Below, piece after piece: positions 25,503 to 33,582 of a stretch of 57,873 bases of DNA; position 1 is the stretch's first letter, and the number at the start of each line of letters is the position of its first letter. The stretch is from Bacilli bacterium (GTDB taxonomy: Bacteria > Bacillota_I > Bacilli_A > RF39 > UBA660). Where the stretch lies: assembly GCA_016302505.1 (NCBI GenBank), contig JAEDNL010000003.1, positions 1-57,873 on the forward strand. Direction: 5' to 3'. Made by a program: the position numbers and the translations under genes. The notes under the pieces are model-generated. The model made no database searches. It was not told the DNA's origin and worked only from the letters and a program-made list of their open reading frames with translations.

Positions 25503-27863
25503 TTAGTTTATATTAAATTTTGTAATATAAGTATCAACTACATCTTTAATTTTATTAAATTCTGTTTCTAATTCATCATAATGCTCTTTTACGTAATTAA
25601 GATCATTTTCCTTACTTTTTAGTTCGTGTTGATAACTAATATCAGCTAATTTCATAAAACCTAAATATTTACAATCACTTTTCAAAGCGTGGACATATAT
25701 TGAATAATTAGTCATATCTTCATTATTAAGACATTCTTTAATTTTTTCCCATTTATTAAGTGATTCTGTTTTAAAATCTAATATTGTGATATTATACATT
25801 TCCATATCACCAAGAAATTCTAATGATTTGTCTAAATCAACATTATTACTTTTTAAAAATTCTTCCATAGTTTCATTCCCATCCTTATCTGATTCTATTA
25901 TATCATTTTTTTCTTCATGTTTTTTTTCATATTTTTCGTCATTTTCGTCATTTATAGTTTTACTAGTACCACCAAAATATTTATGAATTATTTTATCAAG
26001 TTCTAAAACATTAATAGGTTTTGAAAGATAAGAGTCAAAACCTTCTTTTAAATACATTTCTTTCATACCAGTAATAGCATTTGCGGTAAGTGCTACAATA
26101 GGAGGAATATAATAATCATCTAATCTTTTTATAATGTGAAGGGTTTCAATTCCATCCATTTCTGGCATCATATGATCAAGAAAAATAATATCGTAGTGGT
26201 TTCCTGATTTGAATTTAAATACACAATCTTTACCGGATTCAGCAGTGTCAATTTTGAAATTGTATTTTTTTAATATTCTCTCTGCAACTTTAATATTTAA
26301 TTTATTATCATCTACTATTAATGCTGTATAATCAGAACAATTAATATAATCTTCAACTTTTTCTATATTATTAGAATGTTTAACATCACCAATTGGGGTA
26401 GGATCAATTACTTTTAATGGTATATCTATATAAAATATTGTTCCTATTTCATATTCACTGGTAAACCAAATCTTACCTCCCATTAAATCTACAAATCTCT
26501 TTGTTATAACAAGACCTAAACCAGTACCTTCAATTTCATTTGTAACAGCACTATCTAGTCTAGTAAATTTTTCAAACATTTTATCATAGTCTTCTTTTTT
26601 AATACCATACCCAGTATCTGAAATTTTGAAGTGTAACATTATTTCTTCATTAGTTTTATCTTTAAATTCACCCTCACAAGAAATTTGTATTCTTCCTACT
26701 TCTGTATATTTAACTGAATTGCTAGCTATATTAAGAAGTACTTGATATAACTTAGTTGAATCTCCATACACTTGAGATGGAATATTTTTATCAATATCAA
26801 CAAGCAATTTAATAGGACTATTACCTATTCTTGTTTGAATAATATTAGCTAAATCATTTATAAGTTTGGATAAATCATATTCTTTATTATCAAGAACTTC
26901 CTTGCCGGATTCAATTTTTGAAATATCTAATATATTATTTATTATATCTAACAAATTGTTACTAGCTGTTGCTATACTTTGAATATCATTTCTAGCGATA
27001 TTTTCATCAAATACTGGTGTGTTTAACAAAGAGTCACTAAATCCAACAATAGCATTCATAGGAGTTCTAATTTCATGAGACATATTATTTAAAAAGTCTG
27101 TTTTGGCTCTATTGGATTTATCAATATCTGATTTTAATAAATCTATTTCTTTTGCAATTTGTATATCTGGATTTTCCATTATGAAATATAAGAAGAAAAC
27201 ATGTGCTGAACAAACTAAAGGATATAGGCTAACATTAGGCACAAAAAATTGTGTTATAGCCATTGCTAACATAGCAATCATAACAAGGGATATAGCAATT
27301 TTTCTTCTAATTGGTGCACTTTTATTTAAGAGGAAAGTTTCTATCATAATAGTAGCACCTATTAATATTAAAATAATCATTATAAAATATTCAGGTTTTC
27401 CAGCAAAGTATTTAAAATTATTAGAAGTTATGTTTGAAGATGGAATAAATAAATATGCAATAAATATCATAATAGTAATAAATGTAAAAACTCTTGTTTT
27501 AACACTTTTTCGCCATAATTCATTTAATGAAGAGGCTTCCAAATCCGAAAGGTATATAACACAATAAACATAATATGTACAAAAACAAGTAGTATAACTT
27601 GTCCAATGCAAAGTATAAATTATTTTACTCAAAATGTTATTAACATTAAAAGTTATAAGATAAGTATTAATTATGCCTGTAATCAAAATAAATAGTACTA
27701 AATATATCATTATTGTATATATTTTTGCTCTAATGCTTGTATTTTGTCCTTTACTTAAATATGTAATAGCTAGGAATGAAATAAATGCAAGACTGCCAAA
27801 GGAAAATAGTAAGCTTGCCATTATATTATTATCTAAATTTAATAATGCTCTTAAATCAATCAT
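25503..27863 (-). CDS. Hybrid sensor histidine kinase with receiver and HPt domains
   Basis: The 786-residue protein has about seven membrane spans in residues 1-230, then HisKA with phospho-accepting H263 (NMSHEIRTPMN), an intact HATPase (N-box NIASN, G1 SDTGYG with D416, G2 GTGLGL), a receiver with D563 (FLDHMMPEMDG) and, after an acidic linker (about 635-665), an HPt with H725 (VHALKSD). All phosphorelay residues are present, so H263 to D563 to H725 transfer is plausible; the final response regulator is not encoded nearby. The signal is unknown. It starts 1 bp after the other hybrid kinase with AGGAGG. Its location among sporulation genes suggests, but does not show, an input to Spo0A. Confidence 0.9.
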   Translation of the reverse strand: MIDLRALLNLDNNIMASLLFSFGSLAFISFLAITYLSKGQNTSIRAKIYTIMIYLVLFILITGIINTYLITFNVNNILSKIIYTLHWTSYTTCFCTYYVYCVIYLSDLEASSLNELWRKSVKTRVFTFITIMIFIAYLFIPSSNITSNNFKYFAGKPEYFIMIILILIGATIMIETFLLNKSAPIRRKIAISLVMIAMLAMAITQFFVPNVSLYPLVCSAHVFFLYFIMENPDIQIAKEIDLLKSDIDKSNRAKTDFLNNMSHEIRTPMNAIVGFSDSLLNTPVFDENIARNDIQSIATASNNLLDIINNILDISKIESGKEVLDNKEYDLSKLINDLANIIQTRIGNSPIKLLVDIDKNIPSQVYGDSTKLYQVLLNIASNSVKYTEVGRIQISCEGEFKDKTNEEIMLHFKISDTGYGIKKEDYDKMFEKFTRLDSAVTNEIEGTGLGLVITKRFVDLMGGKIWFTSEYEIGTIFYIDIPLKVIDPTPIGDVKHSNNIEKVEDYINCSDYTALIVDDNKLNIKVAERILKKYNFKIDTAESGKDCVFKFKSGNHYDIIFLDHMMPEMDGIETLHIIKRLDDYYIPPIVALTANAITGMKEMYLKEGFDSYLSKPINVLELDKIIHKYFGGTSKTINDENDEKYEKKHEEKNDIIESDKDGNETMEEFLKSNNVDLDKSLEFLGDMEMYNITILDFKTESLNKWEKIKECLNNEDMTNYSIYVHALKSDCKYLGFMKLADISYQHELKSKENDLNYVKEHYDELETEFNKIKDVVDTYITKFNIN

Positions 27864-27864
27864 A

Positions 27865-29739
27865 TTATTTTTCCTCCTGACTTATTAAATATTTTGCAAG
27901 TAATTTATATAAATCTTTATAACGAATTGGTTTTGCTAAATAATCCGTAAAACCTTCTTTTACATAATTATCTTTTGAACCAGTATAGGAGTTAGCTGTT
28001 AATGCAATAACTGGTATATTAATACCTGATTCTCTTAAAATATGAACAGTGGCTACACCATCTAATTCTGGCATCATATGGTCTAGAAGTATAATATCGT
28101 ATTTATTATTTTTAACTAGTTCTATACATTCTTTACCATTCCCAGCAGTTTTGATATTCATATTAAATTGGGATAACAATCTTTCTGCTAGTTTTAAATT
28201 AATTTTGTTATCATCAACAATCAATACTTTTTTATCACTAAAGTCATATGATTTTTCTTCATCATTAAAATTACTTTCAATAAATAAGTTACCTATTCTC
28301 ATATCATCAATAACTTTTTGATCTATGCTGATTATATATCTAGTACCTTTACCTTTTTCATTTTTAAAATCTATAGTACCATCTACAATTTCAATTAATT
28401 TTTTTGCAGCAATAAGACCTAATTTAACACTATCTACAGCACTATTTGTTGATGTTCCTTCAGCAAAATCCTCAAAACTTTTATTAAATTCAGCTTCTGT
28501 CATTTCATGACCTGTATTTGAAATAACAAAACTTAGTTTAAAGGATTCTCCTACATAAGCACCACCTACATCTAGTGAAACACTACCAAATTTAGTGTGT
28601 GTTATTGCATTTAATAATACATTTATTAGAATTTTATATAATTTATTTGAATCTCCATTATACATAGTGGGTATATTAGGATCAACATTTATTTTAAATT
28701 CTAAAACATTTTTACTAATTTTAGATGAGATAACACTATTAACTTCCATTAATAAATTTTCTAATTTATAATCTTTAGAATCAATATTTTCTTTACCGGA
28801 TTCTATTCTTGAAACATCTAAAATATTATTAATTAATTCTAATAGACTAGAACTGGCTTCTTTAATATTTATAGCATCTCTTTTAACGATATCTTCAGAT
28901 AGATTTTTTTCTTCAAGAAGAGCTTGACTAAAGCCTAATATTGTATTCATTGGAGTTCTAATTTCATGAGAAATATTTGATAAAAATTCGGTTTTTGCTC
29001 TATTTGCAATTTCTGCTTCTTTTCTACCTTTTTCAACTTGAGTAAGTAGTCTTTTATCTTGACTTTCGATTGTGAAAAACATTCCCATATGTAAAAAACA
29101 AAAAACAAAGTATATATAATTGACTCTATAGTTAAACCAAATAAATTCTATTGCTACTAAAAAAGCAAATAATAATATAAAATAAATAACTGGAAAACGT
29201 AAATTTTTTGCTAAAGTATTTTTGAATTTAAACATAATAATTGTAATTGCTATGCATCCCATTCCAGCAATAACATATACAGGGTATAAAGCAGGACCAC
29301 CAATAACTAGAAAATTAGGATTAACTGCAGAGTGATAAGTAACCTTTAATAAACAAGATGTAATGTAAGTAATAATTACCGCTACTATAATAACAAAAGC
29401 AAGAATTCTTCTGCTTTTAATATATTCCATTAAATCATCGTTTTTATTTCTGGTAACTGAGTAAATATAAACCATAAATACAGCGGCCCATATTATATCT
29501 AATAAAATATGTATTCTACATAAAATTTCATTTAATATAGGATGAGTATCGGCATTTGCCATTGAAATAACACAAATTATTTCGTAAAAGCCAAGTCCAA
29601 CTAAAAAAACAACTAAAAATCTAAAAAATAAAGTTGTTAATGTCCCTTCGACATTTGCTCTTTTCTTCCAAAAATATATACACAATATTATAATTGAAAA
29701 GGTAAGACCGACTATTCCTAAAGCCATACTAAATATCAT
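27865..29739 (-). CDS. Hybrid sensor histidine kinase with degenerate ATP-binding domain
   Basis: The 624-residue protein has about seven membrane spans (residues 1-225), HisKA with H258 (ISHEIRTPMN), a HATPase-like domain and a C-terminal receiver with D553 (LLDHMMPELDG). There is no HPt. The ATP-lid motifs are changed: G1 DxGxG is NTGHE (408-412) and G2 GxGLGL is SVKLGL (437-442). Loss of the G1 Asp usually abolishes ATP binding, so this may be a pseudokinase that senses, dimerises or accepts phosphate from its neighbour. It is the first gene of the two-gene minus-strand unit, with AAGGATG as ribosome site. Confidence 0.88.
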   Translation of the reverse strand: MIFSMALGIVGLTFSIIILCIYFWKKRANVEGTLTTLFFRFLVVFLVGLGFYEIICVISMANADTHPILNEILCRIHILLDIIWAAVFMVYIYSVTRNKNDDLMEYIKSRRILAFVIIVAVIITYITSCLLKVTYHSAVNPNFLVIGGPALYPVYVIAGMGCIAITIIMFKFKNTLAKNLRFPVIYFILLFAFLVAIEFIWFNYRVNYIYFVFCFLHMGMFFTIESQDKRLLTQVEKGRKEAEIANRAKTEFLSNISHEIRTPMNTILGFSQALLEEKNLSEDIVKRDAINIKEASSSLLELINNILDVSRIESGKENIDSKDYKLENLLMEVNSVISSKISKNVLEFKINVDPNIPTMYNGDSNKLYKILINVLLNAITHTKFGSVSLDVGGAYVGESFKLSFVISNTGHEMTEAEFNKSFEDFAEGTSTNSAVDSVKLGLIAAKKLIEIVDGTIDFKNEKGKGTRYIISIDQKVIDDMRIGNLFIESNFNDEEKSYDFSDKKVLIVDDNKINLKLAERLLSQFNMNIKTAGNGKECIELVKNNKYDIILLDHMMPELDGVATVHILRESGINIPVIALTANSYTGSKDNYVKEGFTDYLAKPIRYKDLYKLLAKYLISQEEK

Positions 29740-29886
29740 AAATACACATCCTTTCGATAATAAAAAAAGTCTTTCTATGTTATTATCTATTATCTATATA
29801 TATTTTACTATAAATGATAGTAAAAAACAATATAAATATAGTAATAATTATTGTTAAAAAAGAATAGTATTAATAGGTGATTAATC

Positions 29887-30660
29887 ATGAATAGTAGTTT
29901 CAATATTGGAGATATAGTAACTAGAAAAAAATATGGTAATGACATATTATTTAAAATTGATAAAATAGTAGGAAACAAAGTATATCTAAAAGGTTTAGAA
30001 TTAAGATTATACGCCGATGCTTTTATAGATGATATAGTACTTAGCGCAGTTCCTAAAAAAAAAGAAACAGATAGCGTATTAAGAAAATTAGATACGAAAG
30101 ATTATTTTTATATTCCAGGTACAATTTTACACATCGATAGTGATAAAGAGTATTTAAAAAAATGTATGGAATATTATGAAAATCAAAAAGTGCAAGCTTT
30201 TGGATACGTATTTAAAGAAAGTGATATATCTTCAAATATTATAAAATTAATTGATAAACATAATCCAAATATATTAGTAATTACAGGTCATGATGCATAT
30301 TATAAAAATAAAAAGAATGGAAAGAAATATAAAAATAGTGATTATTATATAGAAAGTGTAAAATTAGTTAGAAAGAAAATAATAAGTCATAGTGACTTAA
30401 TTATAATTTCAGGAGCTTGTCAAAGTGATTTTAAAGGTTTAATACTTTCTGGTTCAACATATGCATCTAGTCCTAAACACATAAATATTCATGCATTAGA
30501 CCCAGCAATAATTGCAACATATTTAGCTTTAAGTGAAAAAAACATATTAATTAATTTGGAAGAATTATTAAGTAAAACAAAGTATGGTAAAGATGGTATA
30601 GGAGGATTAGATGTATGTGGGATGATGATTAAAGGATATCCCAGAAAGGAACAATATTGA
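29887..30660 (+). CDS. yabG: Sporulation-specific protease YabG
   Basis: YabG is a cysteine-type protease that processes spore coat proteins. The 257-residue protein has an N-terminal GDIVTRKKYGNDILFKI beta domain and the peptidase part with ILVITGHDAYY near residue 137, ISGACQSDFKGLI near 177 and IHALDPAIIATYLA. B. subtilis YabG has 290 residues. AGGTGA precedes the ATG. rsmA-yabG-veg-spoVG is the Bacillus order, here interrupted by the prepilin and kinase island. It overlaps veg by 4 bp (TTGA). Confidence 0.93.
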   Translation: MNSSFNIGDIVTRKKYGNDILFKIDKIVGNKVYLKGLELRLYADAFIDDIVLSAVPKKKETDSVLRKLDTKDYFYIPGTILHIDSDKEYLKKCMEYYENQKVQAFGYVFKESDISSNIIKLIDKHNPNILVITGHDAYYKNKKNGKKYKNSDYYIESVKLVRKKIISHSDLIIISGACQSDFKGLILSGSTYASSPKHINIHALDPAIIATYLALSEKNILINLEELLSKTKYGKDGIGGLDVCGMMIKGYPRKEQY

Positions 30661-30869
30661 ATATAGATCGTATAAAGAAAAAAATAATTGAAATGCAAAA
30701 CTTTAATTTAAAAATCAAAGTTAATTTAGGAAGAAACAAATATGAGTATTACGAAGGAAAAATAGAAAAAATTCATCAAAACTTATTCACAGTAAATACA
30801 AATAAAGGAATAAAGTCATTTACATATGCTGATGTTATAACTAAAATGGTAATATTGAATAAAATTTAA
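30657..30869 (+). CDS. veg: Veg protein
   Basis: Veg is a small protein linked to biofilm and sporulation control in B. subtilis. The 70-residue product has the family's Sm-like core (IKVNLGRNKYEYYEGKIEKI and FTVNTNKGIKSFTYADVIT). It starts at TTG inside the yabG stop, with AGAAAGGA upstream; B. subtilis Veg has 86 residues. Overlap with yabG suggests coupling rather than the strong separate veg promoter known in Bacillus. Confidence 0.9.
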   Translation: MNIDRIKKKIIEMQNFNLKIKVNLGRNKYEYYEGKIEKIHQNLFTVNTNKGIKSFTYADVITKMVILNKI

Positions 30870-30895
30870 ATTTTATTTGATAAATTAATAAATTA

Positions 30896-30924
30896 TTGAT
30901 ATTTTAAACTAAATGTATTATAAT
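30896..30924 (+). promoter_or_regulatory. spoVG promoter
   Basis: TTGATA at 30896-30901 and TATAAT at 30919-30924 are 17 bp apart, a sigma-A-type promoter 29 bp before the spoVG ATG. B. subtilis spoVG is driven by sigma-H; I do not see that signature here. Confidence 0.65.
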
Positions 30925-30953
30925 TAAATTAGCATTTATTAAGGAGGTACTTT

Positions 30954-31238
30954 ATGGAAATCACATCAGTAAAGATTCGTAAGGTTGAAAGAGAAAATTC
31001 TCGTATGAAAGGAATTGCATCAGTAGTAGTTGATAATGCAATAGCTATTCATGATATAAGAATCATTGAAGGAGATAAAGGTCTATTTATCGCTATGCCA
31101 AGTAGAAAAACACCAGTTGGTGAATACAAAGATATAGCTCATCCAATCAACCAAGAAGTAAGAACTATGTTTGAAAAGGAAATATTAGATGCTTATGAAA
31201 AAGCAGAAGATGTTAAAGTAGAAAGCAAAGATGAATAA
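30954..31238 (+). CDS. spoVG: SpoVG family RNA-binding regulator
   Basis: SpoVG is a small nucleic-acid-binding regulator of septation, capsule and sporulation in Bacillota. The 94-residue sequence is full length and matches the family closely: EITSVKIRKVERENSRMKGIA, IHDIRIIEGDKGLFIAMPSRK and DIAHPINQEVR. AAGGAGG precedes the ATG at 8 nt. It has its own promoter and terminator, so it is monocistronic. Confidence 0.97.
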   Translation: MEITSVKIRKVERENSRMKGIASVVVDNAIAIHDIRIIEGDKGLFIAMPSRKTPVGEYKDIAHPINQEVRTMFEKEILDAYEKAEDVKVESKDE

Positions 31239-31248
31239 AAAATGATTT

Positions 31249-31274
31249 AAAGACTGTATAAACAGTCTTTTTTC
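31249..31274 (+). terminator. Terminator after spoVG
   Basis: AAAGACTG (31249-31256) pairs with CAGTCTTT (31263-31270) around a 6-nt loop, followed by T's. Confidence 0.8.
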
Positions 31275-31310
31275 ATGCTATTTAACATATTATTTAATAG
31301 GGTGAAATAA

Positions 31311-31601
31311 ATGGATAAAAATAAAGATTTAAATGATTCTTTTAGTCATTTAATAACAATTACTGAAAGAAAAAATATTGTGTTATCAGGAATTAAAAAA
31401 TTAAATAGTTTTGATGATAGTGAATTTTTTGTAGATAGTATAATGGGTCCAATTATAATTAAAGGAGAAAATTTAGAATTATTAAAATTAGACACATTTA
31501 GAGGAAATCTATCAATAAAAGGTAAAATAGTATCTGTAAATTATTTAGATGACATAAAAAAATTAAAAACTGAAAGTATAATGTCAAGGTTATTTAAATG
31601 A
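31311..31601 (+). CDS. yabP: Sporulation protein YabP
   Basis: YabP is a mother-cell protein of the YabP/YqfC family needed for spore cortex or coat assembly. The 96-residue product has the family core: ITERKNIVLSGIKKLNSFDDSEF near residues 18-40, GPIIIKGENLELLKLDTFRGNLSIKGKI near 46-73. GGGTGA precedes the ATG. It overlaps yabQ by 4 bp (ATGA), and divIC follows, the same order as in B. subtilis. Confidence 0.9.
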   Translation: MDKNKDLNDSFSHLITITERKNIVLSGIKKLNSFDDSEFFVDSIMGPIIIKGENLELLKLDTFRGNLSIKGKIVSVNYLDDIKKLKTESIMSRLFK

Positions 31602-31879
31602 TGAGTTTAACTGAGCAAATAATATCATTTGCCTTTTCTTTTATATATGGTTATATAATAGGTATTCTTTTTTTTAAAATATATAAATTAATATATACTA
31701 ACAAAGTAATATACAGAATATTAAATTCTCTATTATTTATGATTAATATATCATTAATATATTTTTATATTTTTAAACAAATAAATGATGGAATAATTAA
31801 AGATTACTTTTTAATAATTACAATTATTACATCTTTTTTTACATATCATAAACAATTTACAAAAAATATGTCAAAATAA
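31598..31879 (+). CDS. yabQ: Sporulation protein YabQ
   Basis: YabQ is a membrane protein required for cortex formation. The 93-residue product has three hydrophobic spans (about 10-28, 40-58, 68-83) and the family start LTEQIISFAFSFIYGYIIGILF. It is shorter than B. subtilis YabQ (about 200). Identity rests on that N-terminal pattern and on its place between yabP and divIC. Confidence 0.8.
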   Translation: MMSLTEQIISFAFSFIYGYIIGILFFKIYKLIYTNKVIYRILNSLLFMINISLIYFYIFKQINDGIIKDYFLIITIITSFFTYHKQFTKNMSK

Positions 31880-31940
31880 GTGTATTTTATTGTATTTAAT
31901 AATTTATCATTCTATAATTAATATAAGAAAATGGTGGATT

Positions 31941-32231
31941 ATGAAAAAAAAAGGAATAAAAACTAAATTTAGAGTGACATTTTATTCAATATTACTTATA
32001 ATAACAAGTATAGTCTTTTTGAGTACTATATATTCTACGGTCTGTAAATATATTAAAATAAATAATGAAATTAAAGAAGATAAAAGTTCATATAAAGATA
32101 AATTATCGGAAGAAGAAAACTTAAAAAGTGAAATTAATAAACTTCAAGATCCTGAATATGTAGCAAGATATGCTAGGGAAAAATATTTATATTCAAAGGA
32201 TGATGAAATAATAATTAAAATTGAAGAGTAG
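31941..32231 (+). CDS. divIC: Septum formation initiator DivIC/FtsL-like
   Basis: This is a bitopic division protein: basic N-terminus (MKKKGIKTKFR), one membrane span at about residues 12-33, then a coiled coil (INNEIKEDKSSYKDKLSEEE) and the FtsB/DivIC signature LQDPEYVARYAREKYLYSKDDEIIIKI. It has 96 residues; B. subtilis DivIC has 125. The frame opens earlier at 31890, but ATG 31941 is preceded by GGTGG and gives the family topology. It would act with FtsL and DivIB at the septum. Confidence 0.9.
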   Translation: MKKKGIKTKFRVTFYSILLIITSIVFLSTIYSTVCKYIKINNEIKEDKSSYKDKLSEEENLKSEINKLQDPEYVARYAREKYLYSKDDEIIIKIEE

Positions 32232-32243
32232 GGAAATTATTTT

Positions 32244-33569
32244 ATGGAAGAGGTATATAACTTTATTAATAAACAATTAAATTTAAATGAAATTGATTCT
32301 ATTGTTATAGGAGTTTCTGGTGGACCTGATTCTATGGCTCTTTTATATATTATGAATCAATTTAAAGAAAAAATTGGTTTTAAAATAATATGTGCTCATG
32401 TTAATCATAACAAAAGAAAAGAAAGTGATGATGAACAAAAAAAATTAGAAAAATATTGTAATGATAATAATATAATATTTGAAAGTATAAAAATTGAAAA
32501 TTGGGGAGATGATAATTTTCATAATGAAGCAAGAACTGTTAGATATAATTTTTTTGAAGAAATTGTAACGATGTATTCAGCAAGATATTTAATGACTGCT
32601 CATCAAGGAGATGATTTGATAGAAACAATTTTAATGAGAATTGTCAGAGGTTCGACACTTAAAGGATATAGTGGCTTTAGTAGAATAGTTAATAAAGGAA
32701 ATTACATCTTAGTTAGGCCTTTAATAACTGTAACAAAGGCAGAATTAGAAGATTTTGATAATAGAAATAATATATGGTATGCAATTGATAGTTCTAATAA
32801 TGAAGATCATTATACTAGAAATAGATATAGGCATAATATATTACCTTTTTTAAAAAAGGAAGACCCTAATGTACATAAAAAATTTTTAAAATATAGTACA
32901 ATTTTATTAGAAAACAGTGAATATATTGAAAATGAAGCAAATAAATATTTTAATAAAGTGTTTAATAATGGAAATTTAAACATAGATAAATTTACTCAAT
33001 TAGAAAAAGTTTTACAAAATAAAATAATATATAGTATATTAGAAAAAATTTACGGAGATGATTTATTTGTAATATGCGATGCACATGTTGAATTAATATT
33101 TAATCTTATAAATTCAAACAGATCTAATAGTATAGTACATTTACCAAACAATTTAATAGTAATTAAATCATATAATGAATTAGTATTTACATATGATGAT
33201 GAACAAACTGATGAATATGAAATTGAAATATCTAATATAGTTAGTTTACCAAATGGTAAAATTATTGAAAAAGTATCTGATAGTAGTGATACATCAAATA
33301 ATACAATTAGACTATATAGTGGTGACATATCTTTTCCTTTATATGTAAGAAACAAAAGAAATGGTGATAAAATTGAAGTTAAAGGAATGAATGGTACTAA
33401 AAAAATAAGTGATATATTTACAGATGAAAAAATTAAAACAAGTGATAGAAACAGTTGGCCAGTTGTATTAGACTCAGAAAATAATATAATTTGGCTACCT
33501 GGTTTAAAAAAATCTAAATTTGACAAGAAAATTTCACAAGAGTATGATATAATACTAACGTATCGTTAG
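32244..33569 (+). CDS. tilS: tRNA(Ile)-lysidine synthase
   Basis: TilS attaches lysine to C34 of tRNA-Ile(CAU), changing its codon from AUG to AUA. The 441-residue protein has the PP-loop SGGPDSMALL near residues 25-34, HVNHNKRKESDDE near 53, TAHQGDDLIETILMRI near 118 and RNRYRHNILP near 193, plus a C-terminal substrate domain (VRNKRNGDKIEVKG). Length is normal. divIC-tilS-ftsH matches Bacillus without the intervening spoIIE and hprT. Confidence 0.95.
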   Translation: MEEVYNFINKQLNLNEIDSIVIGVSGGPDSMALLYIMNQFKEKIGFKIICAHVNHNKRKESDDEQKKLEKYCNDNNIIFESIKIENWGDDNFHNEARTVRYNFFEEIVTMYSARYLMTAHQGDDLIETILMRIVRGSTLKGYSGFSRIVNKGNYILVRPLITVTKAELEDFDNRNNIWYAIDSSNNEDHYTRNRYRHNILPFLKKEDPNVHKKFLKYSTILLENSEYIENEANKYFNKVFNNGNLNIDKFTQLEKVLQNKIIYSILEKIYGDDLFVICDAHVELIFNLINSNRSNSIVHLPNNLIVIKSYNELVFTYDDEQTDEYEIEISNIVSLPNGKIIEKVSDSSDTSNNTIRLYSGDISFPLYVRNKRNGDKIEVKGMNGTKKISDIFTDEKIKTSDRNSWPVVLDSENNIIWLPGLKKSKFDKKISQEYDIILTYR

Positions 33570-33582
33570 AAAGGACGGAATT

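Noticed and set aside
27103..27567. 154-residue plus-strand ORF opposite the HPt-containing kinase
   Set aside because: It mirrors the transmembrane region of the kinase and has no start context; a shadow frame.
29740..29886. Riboswitch or T-box in the divergent kinase-yabG spacer
   Set aside because: No conserved riboswitch core, T-box sequence or terminator/antiterminator pair is visible.
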